From assembly GCA_023230755.1 (NCBI GenBank), contig JALNWS010000172.1, positions 1 to 8,676 of the forward strand: a stretch of DNA of 8,676 nucleotides, given 5' to 3'. The DNA is from Azoarcus sp. (GTDB lineage: Bacteria; Pseudomonadota; Gammaproteobacteria; Burkholderiales; Rhodocyclaceae). The notes beneath the pieces were generated by a model, which made no database searches, was not told the origin of the DNA, and saw only the letters and a list, made by a program, of their open reading frames with translations. Every line of letters begins with the position of its first letter. Position 1 is the stretch's first letter. The translations under genes were made by a program, and so were the position numbers. Shown here in pieces: positions 1 through 5,465 of the stretch.

Positions 1-309
1 CTGATGTACGAAGGCGGCATCGCCAACATGAACTACTCCATCTCCAACAACGCGGAGTATGGCGAGTACGTGACCGGCCCCGAGGTGATCAACGAACAGT
101 CGCGCGCCGCCATGCGCAACGCACTGAAGCGTATCCAGACCGGTGAATACGCCAAGATGTTCATCCAGGAAGGCAAGACCAACTACCCGAGCATGACTGC
201 GCGTCGTCGCCTCAATGCAGAACACGCGATCGAGCAGGTCGGTGGTCAGCTGCGCGACATGATGCCGTGGATCAAGGCCAAGGCCCTGGTCGACAAGTCG
301 AAGAACTAA
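1..309 (+). CDS. ilvC: Ketol-acid reductoisomerase, C-terminal part (partial, runs off left edge)
   Basis: The last 102 residues of acetohydroxyacid isomeroreductase are present. This enzyme isomerises and then reduces (NADPH, Mg2+) acetolactate or acetohydroxybutyrate in valine, leucine and isoleucine synthesis in the cytosol. The fragment covers the knotted helical C-terminal domain: it opens with LMYEGGIANMNYSISNNAEY, a near-invariant IlvC block whose YSIS serine contacts substrate in class I enzymes, and ends in the usual helical tail (EHAIEQVGGQLRDMMPWI, then a lysine-rich end). The reading frame is open from base 1, so the start and the NADPH-binding Rossmann domain lie outside the window. 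Class I IlvC is about 338 residues, so roughly 70% is missing to the left. The gene ends at TAA, 21 nt before a strong terminator, so it is the last gene of its transcript. Nothing looks broken. Confidence 0.97.
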   Translation: MMYEGGIANMNYSISNNAEYGEYVTGPEVINEQSRAAMRNALKRIQTGEYAKMFIQEGKTNYPSMTARRRLNAEHAIEQVGGQLRDMMPWIKAKALVDKSKN

Positions 310-330
310 GACGTCTTCGTCACGGTTCAG

Positions 331-366
331 AAGGCCGGAAGCGCAATGCGCTTCCGGCCTTTTTCT
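331..366 (+). terminator. Rho-independent terminator after ilvC
   Basis: A perfect 14-bp inverted repeat (331-344 paired with 348-361, 3-nt loop AAT) is rich in G+C and is followed directly by a T-rich tail (TTTCTTT from 362). It lies 21 nt after the ilvC stop codon. This is a textbook intrinsic terminator. It separates ilvC transcription from the PepSY gene, which therefore needs its own promoter. Confidence 0.93.
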
Positions 367-408
367 TTGTATGCGGCCGAAACGAATCGATACATCCGGA
401 ATATCCAG

Positions 409-441
409 CTTAAGGCTGGCTTCATGTTGGCGGGCTTAAAT
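409..441 (+). promoter_or_regulatory. Candidate PmrA/QseB-type operator and promoter of the PepSY operon
   Basis: CTTAAG (409-414) and CTTCAT (420-425) form a direct repeat with an 11-bp period (N5 between them). This is the arrangement of PmrA/QseB-family boxes, whose half-site is about CTTAA. Ten bases later TTAAAT (436-441) matches the -10 consensus at 4 of 6 positions, with no good -35, as expected for an activator overlapping the -35 region. A further CTTAAA (435-440) coincides with this -10. A transcript would start near 448, giving a leader of about 40 nt before the ATG at 491. The third and fourth genes of the unit encode a regulator of this family, so autoregulation is plausible. This is inferred from pattern only. 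Confidence 0.45.
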
Positions 442-490
442 GCACTCCGTCGCCCCAGCCGGGGCACTTCGACCAAGAAAGGAAGCCAGC

Positions 491-751
491 ATGAAAAAAA
501 TCTTTGCCGCCGCCATCATCGCCATCACCGCGACCAGCGCCTTCGCCGGCCCCACCTGCAATACCCCCGAAGAGACGTGGATGAAGGAGGCCGACTTCAA
601 GGCGAAGATCGAAGCCCAGGGCTACAAGATCAAGACCTTCAAGGTCTCGAAGGGCAAGTGCTATGAGATCTACGGCTACGACAAGGCCGGCAAGAAGGTA
701 GAGATCTATTTCAATCCGGTCACGGCCGAGCCGCTCGAATCCAAGTCCTGA
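491..751 (+). CDS. Small secreted PepSY-domain protein
   Basis: An 86-residue protein beginning MKKIFAAAIIAITATSAFA, a clear Sec signal peptide with probable cleavage after AFA (residue 19). The mature 67 residues form one PepSY-like domain (about residues 31-83) with the typical core YKIKTFKVSKGKCYEIYGYD followed by AGKKVEIYFNPVTAEPL. It should be periplasmic. Two cysteines (C23, C57) survive in the mature part and could form a disulfide. The start at 491 is preferred over the in-frame ATG at 440 because the signal peptide begins there and a purine-rich site (AAAGGAAG) lies just upstream. It is the first gene of a unit with a cytochrome b561-like protein and a two-component pair. Small PepSY proteins are often encoded beside such genes, but their biochemical role is not settled; binding of a ligand or metal, or partnership with the membrane cytochrome, is conjecture. 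Confidence 0.88.
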   Translation: MKKIFAAAIIAITATSAFAGPTCNTPEETWMKEADFKAKIEAQGYKIKTFKVSKGKCYEIYGYDKAGKKVEIYFNPVTAEPLESKS

Positions 752-775
752 TCCCTGCACCTTAATCGACCCTGG

Positions 776-803
776 CGGGTCGGCTGCAATTCGCACCGAC
801 CCG
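776..803 (+). repeat. Inverted repeat (hairpin) between PepSY and cytochrome b genes
   Basis: CGGGTCGG (776-783) is exactly complementary to CCGACCCG (796-803). Inside it, TGC (785-787) pairs with GCA (793-795) around a 5-nt loop, leaving C784 bulged. No T-run follows, so it is unlikely to be a simple terminator. It lies 24 nt before the next ATG and could act as an mRNA processing or stability element, or tune expression between the two genes. Confidence 0.6.
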
Positions 804-826
804 GCGAGTTTCGAGGACACACGACC

Positions 827-1381
827 ATGACCCGCACCGAATCAAGCACCTCCATCCGCGTATGGGACCGCTTTGTGCGCCTGTTTCACTGGAGTCTCGT
901 ACTGTGCGTGATCACCAACTATTTCGTGATCGACGACGGCGAGTTCCTCCACCAGTGGATTGGCTACCTCGCCAGCGCGCTCGTATTTGCCCGCATCGTG
1001 TGGGGATTCATCGGCACGCGATACGCACGTTTTTCAGATTTTTTCCCGACGCCTGCCCGGCTGCGCCAGCACGTGCGTCATGTCATTTCGGGCGAACCGG
1101 ACCCTCATCCGGGACACAATCCGATGGGCGCCCTGATGATGCTGACCCTGATCGCACTCGTCCTCGCGCTTGGTGTGAGTGGATTCATGCAGACACTGGA
1201 CGCATTCTGGGGAGAAGAGTGGTTGCAGGAGCTGCATGAAGCATTTGCCTCGATGCTGATCGGCCTCGCCGTGCTGCATGCTGCTGCAGCGATTATCATG
1301 AGCCGCATCGACGGCACCAACCTGATCGGCGCGATGATTTCGGGCATAAAGACACGTAGCGGTAAAGCCGTCAGATCCTGA
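827..1381 (+). CDS. Cytochrome b561-like di-heme membrane protein (cytochrome b/b6 domain)
   Basis: A 184-residue integral inner-membrane protein of the bacterial cytochrome b561 / Ni-hydrogenase cytochrome b superfamily. Four hydrophobic segments are visible at about 18-35, 46-63, 101-121 and 140-158. Each carries or borders one histidine expected to ligate heme b: H21 (LFHW), H42 (LHQW), H137 (LHEAF) and H151 (VLHAA), enough for two hemes. The opening RVWDRFVRLFHW is a hallmark of the family. The role is electron transfer between the quinone pool and a periplasmic partner; the partner cannot be named from sequence. A GAGGA site 9 nt upstream supports the ATG at 827. The gene is 75 nt after the PepSY gene and 27 nt before the response regulator, so all four are probably co-transcribed. 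The secreted PepSY protein is an obvious candidate partner, but this is inference. Confidence 0.9.
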   Translation: MTRTESSTSIRVWDRFVRLFHWSLVLCVITNYFVIDDGEFLHQWIGYLASALVFARIVWGFIGTRYARFSDFFPTPARLRQHVRHVISGEPDPHPGHNPMGALMMLTLIALVLALGVSGFMQTLDAFWGEEWLQELHEAFASMLIGLAVLHAAAAIIMSRIDGTNLIGAMISGIKTRSGKAVRS

Positions 1382-1408
1382 GCCCCCCCACATTCAATGG
1401 AGACCCGC

Positions 1409-2062
1409 ATGCGCCTGCTGCTGCTCGAAGACGATGCAACCCTCGGCGAGGGGCTCAGCGACTTCCTGCGCAGCGAGGGCCATGTGGTCGACTGGCTTAC
1501 CTCACTCGCCGAAACCAGGGGACTCTCCCAGGAAGCCTTCGACCTCTTGCTGGTCGACTGGAACCTGCCCGACGGCGCAGGCACGGACTGGATCTCCATG
1601 CTGCGCAGACAGGGCAACGCAACACCGGCACTGATCCTTACCGCACGCGACCGCCTCGGCGATCGAATCCGCGGCCTCGACTGTGGCGCTGACGATTATC
1701 TGGTGAAGCCTTTTGCCCCCGAAGAGCTCGCTGCGCGGGTGCGCGCGATGGGACGTCGGTTGAGCGGCGTTTCCAGTCACCTGCGCAGCTTCGGCAATGT
1801 CGACGTCGACCTCACGGCGCGCAGCGTGCGGGTCGATTCCACCCCCGTGGTCATGACCGCGCGCGAGTGGGCACTCCTCGAGGCCCTCGTTCTGCGGGCT
1901 GGACGCATCGTGTCAAGAACAGACCTCGAAACCCTGGTGAGCGGTTTCGATGGCGAAGCGATGAGCAATGCGCTGGAAGTCCATATCAGCCACCTCCGGC
2001 GCAAACTGGGCAAGGATCTGATCGAAACGGTGCGTGGCATGGGTTACCGCATCCAGGCATGA
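1409..2062 (+). CDS. OmpR/PhoB-family response regulator (PmrA/QseB-like)
   Basis: A 217-residue two-component transcription factor. The receiver domain (about 1-115) shows the acidic pocket EDD (7-9), phospho-acceptor D50 in LLLVDWNLPDG, T78 and K100 (VKPF). The winged-helix output domain (about 125-217) ends in a recognition helix SNALEVHISHLRRKLG and the wing TVRGMGYRI, most like the PmrA/QseB/TctD branch. The start at 1409 is preferred over 1397 because GGAGA stands 5 nt before it and the protein then opens with the canonical MRLLLLEDD; no ribosome site precedes 1397. Its stop overlaps the kinase start (ATGA), implying translational coupling. The PmrA-like direct repeat at 409-425 is the best candidate target, which would make the unit autoregulated. 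Whether the ortholog is PmrA or QseB cannot be decided without phylogeny. Confidence 0.93.
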   Translation: MRLLLLEDDATLGEGLSDFLRSEGHVVDWLTSLAETRGLSQEAFDLLLVDWNLPDGAGTDWISMLRRQGNATPALILTARDRLGDRIRGLDCGADDYLVKPFAPEELAARVRAMGRRLSGVSSHLRSFGNVDVDLTARSVRVDSTPVVMTAREWALLEALVLRAGRIVSRTDLETLVSGFDGEAMSNALEVHISHLRRKLGKDLIETVRGMGYRIQA

Positions 2063-3363
2063 AGGGCACAGCTTCCATCCGCAGCCGCCTGTCGCGAAGC
2101 GTGATCGTCATTGCGCTCATCTGGAGCATCGCCGTCACTGCAGCCGTCTGGACGGTCATTCGCCATGAAATCGATGAACTGCTGGACAACACCTTGCAGG
2201 AGTCGGCGCAGATCATCTTCGCGCTGATCTCGTACCGCCTCGAACACTGGCCGGCAGAGGGCTCGGGCCCGGTCTCGATGCCCGCGCCCAAACATGTCGA
2301 GCGCCTGATCTGGCAACTCGCGGACGCGGACAACCGTGTCGTTCTGCGCTCTCACAATGCGCCCGAGACCGTACTCCTCAAAACGCGCAACGCAGGATTC
2401 GGCGACGTCGGCGATGACTGGCGGGTGATCACCATGCCGCTTCCGGGCGGGCACGGCTGGATTCTTCACGTCGCCCAGGACGCCGACGAGCGTCGAGAAG
2501 CGAGCATCGAAGCCGCGCAATACACTGCCGAGGTGGCCCTGGTGATTGGCCTCGTCTGCGTGTTCTGGTTGCGCCGTCAACTCAAGCACGAACTCCGCCC
2601 TGTCGCACAGTTATCCGATGCGGTGCGGAACTTCGATCCGCTCGATACCCGCTCACAGCTGCCACCGGTCACGCGTGCAGAGCTCGAGCCAATGCATCAC
2701 GCCATCTCCGCACTCAGCGCCCGGCTGATACAGCGCATTTCCAATGAGCGCGCATTTTCCGCCCACGCTGCACATGCGCTGCGCACGCCGCTGGCCGGCC
2801 TCGATGCACAGCTGGCGGTTGCGCTGCGGGAGAGCCCGCCCGAACTGCGCACACGACTGCTGCGCGCGCGCTCGGCCGCCAATCGGCTGCAGAGAGTGGT
2901 CACCGCCCTGCTCGCCCTGTTTCGCAGCGGGGCTGAACCCGAACTGCAGGACCTGAGCACGAAGGATCTGGTGGCTCACCTGACCTTCGAGGGGCTGTCG
3001 ATCAGCGTCGAGGGGATCGAGTGGATTCATGCCGACGCCGACCTCATCGCCGCCGCCCTGATGAACCTCCTCGACAACGCCGCACGGCATCACGCCAGCC
3101 ATGTGGACATCACCGTGCGTGAGGAGGATGGAATCGTGCTCAGGGTGAGCGACAACGGCAGCGGCATCCCGGAGGAAAAACGCCGGGGCCTGCAGGCCGC
3201 GCTCTCGACCCAGACCTACGCGGGGCAGACCGGTCTGGGGCTGATGCTGGCTGACATGGTTGCACGTGCACACGGCGGCACCTTGAAGCTTGGCGACGCC
3301 GTCCCCGGATGCACGGTCGAACTGCACCTTCCGCACGGCACGACCCCGCCCCGCACGGCCTGA
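2059..3363 (+). CDS. Sensor histidine kinase of the PmrB/QseC type
   Basis: A 434-residue membrane kinase, partner of the preceding regulator (4-nt ATGA overlap). Two membrane helices (about 14-34 and 156-172) bracket a periplasmic domain of about 120 residues, consistent with the two-component sensor N-terminal domain seen in QseC/PmrB relatives. A HAMP-like linker (173-228) follows, then the dimerisation/phosphotransfer helix with FSAHAAHALRTPLAG (phospho-histidine probably H239), and an ATPase domain with N box LMNLLDNAARH (N336, N340), DNGSGIP (365-371) and TGLGLML (391-397). An in-frame extension reaching 1867 is rejected because it lies inside the regulator gene. The residue after the phospho-histidine is alanine (A240) where most HisKA kinases carry Glu or Asp. 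The signal is unknown; the gene context suggests a redox, metal or envelope cue. Confidence 0.92.
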   Translation: MKGTASIRSRLSRSVIVIALIWSIAVTAAVWTVIRHEIDELLDNTLQESAQIIFALISYRLEHWPAEGSGPVSMPAPKHVERLIWQLADADNRVVLRSHNAPETVLLKTRNAGFGDVGDDWRVITMPLPGGHGWILHVAQDADERREASIEAAQYTAEVALVIGLVCVFWLRRQLKHELRPVAQLSDAVRNFDPLDTRSQLPPVTRAELEPMHHAISALSARLIQRISNERAFSAHAAHALRTPLAGLDAQLAVALRESPPELRTRLLRARSAANRLQRVVTALLALFRSGAEPELQDLSTKDLVAHLTFEGLSISVEGIEWIHADADLIAAALMNLLDNAARHHASHVDITVREEDGIVLRVSDNGSGIPEEKRRGLQAALSTQTYAGQTGLGLMLADMVARAHGGTLKLGDAVPGCTVELHLPHGTTPPRTA

Positions 3364-3427
3364 GCCGGACCTCGCTGGCGGCCGTCAACTGCGGCGTGCC
3401 GCCTGTGCGGATTGCCCCTCAGTAGCG
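3364..3427. other. Convergent intergenic gap without a clear terminator
   Basis: The 64 nt between the converging kinase and CDF genes hold a 6-bp inverted repeat GGCGGC (3377-3382) / GCCGCC (3398-3403), with an inner GCGGC-GT-GCCGC. Neither strand has a T-run, so there is no convincing intrinsic terminator. Termination may be Rho-dependent, or the transcripts may overlap. Confidence 0.4.
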
Positions 3428-4309
3428 TCAGGCGGGTTCCGGACGCGGTTCCGGGTGGGTGAACACACGGGCACCCGGAAGGGTCTTCCGGATCGCGGAT
3501 TCGATTTCATCGAGCGCATCATGCGTGCGCACAATGCTCCAGTCCGGCGGCACCAGCACGTCGACATAGACGAAGCTCTCCGCGCCCGCGCGTCGCGTGC
3601 GCAGATCTGCGTAGCTAATGCCGCGTGCGGAGAAGCTGCCGAGCACGCCTTCGATCGCAGCAATGCGCTCCTCGGGCAGCGCCGCATCCATCAAGCCATC
3701 GGCAGAACTGCGAATCAGCCCCCAGCCTTCGATCAGGATGTGCACGCCCACGAGGATGGCCACCAGCGCATCGAGCCAGATCCAGCCAGTAAGCCCGGCG
3801 AGGATCAATCCTACGACCACTCCTGCCGAGGTCCACACATCAGTCATCAGATGTCGGGAGCTGCCCTCGAGGGCAATCGAGCGCAGGCGGACGGCAGCGC
3901 GTCCGAGCGACACCGCCACCCCAAGATTGATCAGACTGCTGCCTACCGAAAACGCCAGCCCGATTCCAATCGACTCGAGCGGAACCGGCGCGAACAACCT
4001 TCCGACTGCGGACCAGATGATCGCCCCCGCGGCACCGAAGATCAGGACCCCCTCGAAACCCGCGGAGAAATACTCCGCCTTGCCGTGTCCGAGCGGGTGT
4101 TCGTCATCGGGCGGACACTTGGCAATGGTGATCATCCACAGCGCGAAACTCGCACCGGCCAGATTGACAAAAGACTCCATCGCGTCCGACAGCAGGCTGA
4201 TCGAGTCCGTCATCCACCAGGCGAACGTCTTGAGCACGATGGTGACGACAGCTGCCGCAGTCGACATCCAGAAATAATGACGCGCTTCCATATTCTCGAA
4301 AAAACGCAT
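3428..4309 (-). CDS. Cation diffusion facilitator (CDF) metal exporter, FieF/YiiP-like
   Basis: A 293-residue proton-coupled exporter of divalent cations (Zn2+, Fe2+ and similar) across the inner membrane, with about six membrane helices followed by a cytosolic metal-binding domain (about 210-287, with DLRTRRAGAESFVYVDV and the final VFTHPEP). From M1 at 4309 it lines up with my recollection of E. coli YiiP without gaps as far as about residue 80, and the key H153/D157 pair also falls at the same numbers. DDEHPLGHGKAE (68-79) keeps the D68, H71 and H75 positions, and HLMTD gives H153 and D157 of the transport site. At the other two transport-site positions this protein has E45 and N49 where YiiP has D45 and D49. 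The start at 4309 is chosen by family length; its ribosome site is weak, and ATG 4291 is an alternative. The in-frame extension to 4444 is unlikely, as it would cover the operator-like repeat at 4361-4376. Metal specificity is unknown. Confidence 0.92.
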   Translation of the reverse strand: MRFFENMEARHYFWMSTAAAVVTIVLKTFAWWMTDSISLLSDAMESFVNLAGASFALWMITIAKCPPDDEHPLGHGKAEYFSAGFEGVLIFGAAGAIIWSAVGRLFAPVPLESIGIGLAFSVGSSLINLGVAVSLGRAAVRLRSIALEGSSRHLMTDVWTSAGVVVGLILAGLTGWIWLDALVAILVGVHILIEGWGLIRSSADGLMDAALPEERIAAIEGVLGSFSARGISYADLRTRRAGAESFVYVDVLVPPDWSIVRTHDALDEIESAIRKTLPGARVFTHPEPRPEPA

Positions 4310-4343
4310 GGGACGAACCCGGCTCACAAATTGGCAAAGCGCG

Positions 4344-4376
4344 TTTCTAACACACCAGATGTGAATTGGTCGTGAA
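4344..4376 (-). promoter_or_regulatory. Candidate ColR-type operator and promoter of the CDF gene
   Basis: On the coding strand of the CDF gene, TTCAC (4376-4372), six bases, then TTCAC (4365-4361) form a direct repeat with an 11-bp period. It lies 51 nt before the ATG at 4309. Eleven bases after the second copy, TAGAAA (4349-4344) matches the -10 consensus at 4 of 6 positions. The same TTCAC-N6-TTCAC stands before the YejM-like gene of the ColRS cluster. OmpR-family regulators typically bind tandem half-sites one helical turn apart. Regulation of this exporter by ColR is an inference from this pattern. Confidence 0.4.
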
Positions 4377-4510
4377 CACAGATCAAACGGGGGGAGATTC
4401 GAGGTTCGACGGAGGAGCTGCCGCACGGCACCAACCGGATGCATCCTCCCAAGCTACTTTCAGATACACGACGGATCGAACGTAACCCCAGCGATGGCTG
4501 CCCGATGGGC

Positions 4511-4516
4511 TAGAAT
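4511..4516 (+). promoter_or_regulatory. Candidate -10 element for pssA
   Basis: TAGAAT matches the sigma-70 -10 consensus at 5 of 6 positions and lies 45 nt before the pssA ATG. No recognisable -35 is seen 16-18 nt upstream, so this is tentative. The rest of the 252-nt gap between the CDF and pssA starts (4310-4561) shows, besides this, only the TTCAC repeat of the CDF promoter region. Confidence 0.35.
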
Positions 4517-4561
4517 CGTGTCTTCTCTCAAGTCGATGTCCACCTGGACCACACTGACCGC

Positions 4562-5353
4562 ATGCCTCTGATCACACCCGAGAAGCGCCGCCGCGGCATT
4601 TACATCCTGCCCAACCTGTTTACCACCGCGGCGCTGTTCGCCGGTTTTTTCGCCATTGTGCAGGCAATGAACCAGCACTTCGAAACCGCCGCCGTTGCAA
4701 TCTTCATTGCCATGGTGCTGGACGGACTCGATGGGCGCATCGCACGTCTCACCCATACCCAGAGCGAGTTCGGTGCCGAATACGATTCGCTGTCCGACAT
4801 GGTTTCTTTCGGCGCCGCACCTGCCCTGGTGGTGTATGAGTGGGCACTCAAGGACATGGGCAAGCTCGGCTGGATTGCCGCCTTCATCTACTGTGCCGGT
4901 GCGGCTCTGCGTCTGGCACGCTTCAACACCAACATCGAAATCGTCGACAAACGCTACTTTCAGGGCTTGCCCAGCCCGGCTGCGGCAGCACTGGTCGCGG
5001 GGCTGGTGTGGGTGGTCATCGACAACGGCATCGCCGGCAACGACGTGCGCTGGTATGCCTGCATCCTGACGATATTTGCCGGTATCTCGATGGTCGGCAA
5101 TGTGCTGTTCTGGAGTGGCAAAAGCATCAACCTGCGCAAGAGCGTGCCCTTCATCGTCCTGATCGCGCTAGTGCTCGCTTTCGCGCTGGTTTCAAGCTAC
5201 CCGCCGGGCGTGCTCTTCGCCCTCTTTGTCGTCTATGCCCTTTCCGGTTACGTCATGTACGTGCTGCGCTGGCGCAAGCGCCGGCAGCGCACGGAGGCAA
5301 AAAACGCGGCAACCGCAACAGAACCCGGCACGGTCGAAACACCCCCGGAATAA
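4562..5353 (+). CDS. pssA: CDP-diacylglycerol--serine O-phosphatidyltransferase
   Basis: A 263-residue integral membrane enzyme that condenses CDP-diacylglycerol with L-serine to phosphatidylserine, the precursor of phosphatidylethanolamine. The CDP-alcohol phosphatidyltransferase signature is complete: D54, D57-G58, A61-R62, G71, D75 and D79, in the exact spacing D-x2-DG-x2-AR-x8-G-x3-D-x3-D. The opening RRRGIYILPNLFTTAALFAG is typical of the Gram-positive/betaproteobacterial type II PssA. Several hydrophobic helices follow and a short charged tail (RWRKRRQR, then polar residues) closes the protein. The ribosome site before 4562 is weak, but the start fits the family. In many betaproteobacteria pssA lies close to ilvC, often with psd between and leuA after (from memory); here no psd is present and about 4.2 kb separates it from ilvC. 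The gap to the next gene is 112 nt. Confidence 0.95.
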   Translation: MPLITPEKRRRGIYILPNLFTTAALFAGFFAIVQAMNQHFETAAVAIFIAMVLDGLDGRIARLTHTQSEFGAEYDSLSDMVSFGAAPALVVYEWALKDMGKLGWIAAFIYCAGAALRLARFNTNIEIVDKRYFQGLPSPAAAALVAGLVWVVIDNGIAGNDVRWYACILTIFAGISMVGNVLFWSGKSINLRKSVPFIVLIALVLAFALVSSYPPGVLFALFVVYALSGYVMYVLRWRKRRQRTEAKNAATATEPGTVETPPE

Positions 5354-5383
5354 CGGCGTTCAAGCCCTTGCAGATCAAGCATT

Positions 5384-5416
5384 TTCACAAAAACTTCACA
5401 TTCTTTTGAGCTTCAC
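5384..5416 (+). promoter_or_regulatory. Candidate ColR operator before the YejM-like gene: three TTCAC half-sites
   Basis: TTCAC occurs at 5384-5388, 5395-5399 and 5412-5416. The first two are one helical turn apart (11 bp) and the first reads TTTTCAC, which resembles the end of the ColR-binding consensus I recall from Pseudomonas putida. The third copy shares the longer match CTTCACAT with the second (5394-5401 and 5411-5418). Each TTCACA also scores 5 of 6 as a -35, but no convincing -10 is found at the normal distance (CATGAT at 5433-5438 is the best). The site is 49-66 nt before the ATG at 5466, the first gene of a probable yejM-like/colR/colS transcript, so autoregulation is the likely use. 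Confidence 0.5.
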
Positions 5417-5421
5417 ATGAC

Positions 5422-5445
5422 ACCGCGGACAGCATGATCCGCGGT
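5422..5445 (+). repeat. Inverted repeat in the leader of the YejM-like gene
   Basis: ACCGCGGA (5422-5429) and TCCGCGGT (5438-5445) are exact reverse complements separated by 8 nt; each contains the palindrome CCGCGG. It ends 10 nt before the GGAG ribosome site and 20 nt before the ATG. Without a T-run it is not a standard terminator. It could be a leader hairpin affecting translation or a binding site for a dimeric protein. Confidence 0.55.
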
Positions 5446-5465
5446 CCATGTTTCCGGAGTTCCGA

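Noticed and set aside
440..490. In-frame ATG at 440 as start of the PepSY protein
   Set aside because: It would bury the signal peptide behind 17 residues and overlaps the candidate -10; the ATG at 491 has a ribosome site and opens the signal peptide.
761..766. CTTAAT as a second PmrA-type site before the cytochrome gene
   Set aside because: It is a single half-site with no partner 11 bp away on either side.
1867..2058. Upstream extension of the first histidine kinase
   Set aside because: It lies entirely inside the response regulator gene in another frame; the ATG at 2059 overlaps the regulator stop and starts just before the first membrane helix.
3377..3403. GGCGGC/GCCGCC repeat as bidirectional terminator of the convergent genes
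   Set aside because: Only 6 bp with a 15-nt loop (or a 2-nt-loop inner stem) and no T-run on either side.
3290..4375. Forward open frame of 361 codons opposite the CDF gene
   Set aside because: The product is Arg/Asp/Pro-rich with no hydrophobic core or motif, and lies antisense to a well-supported transporter.
4310..4444. N-terminal extension of the CDF protein to the ATG at 4444
   Set aside because: The extra 45 residues have no counterpart in the family and would cover the promoter-like TTCAC repeat; M1 at 4309 gives the usual length and numbering.
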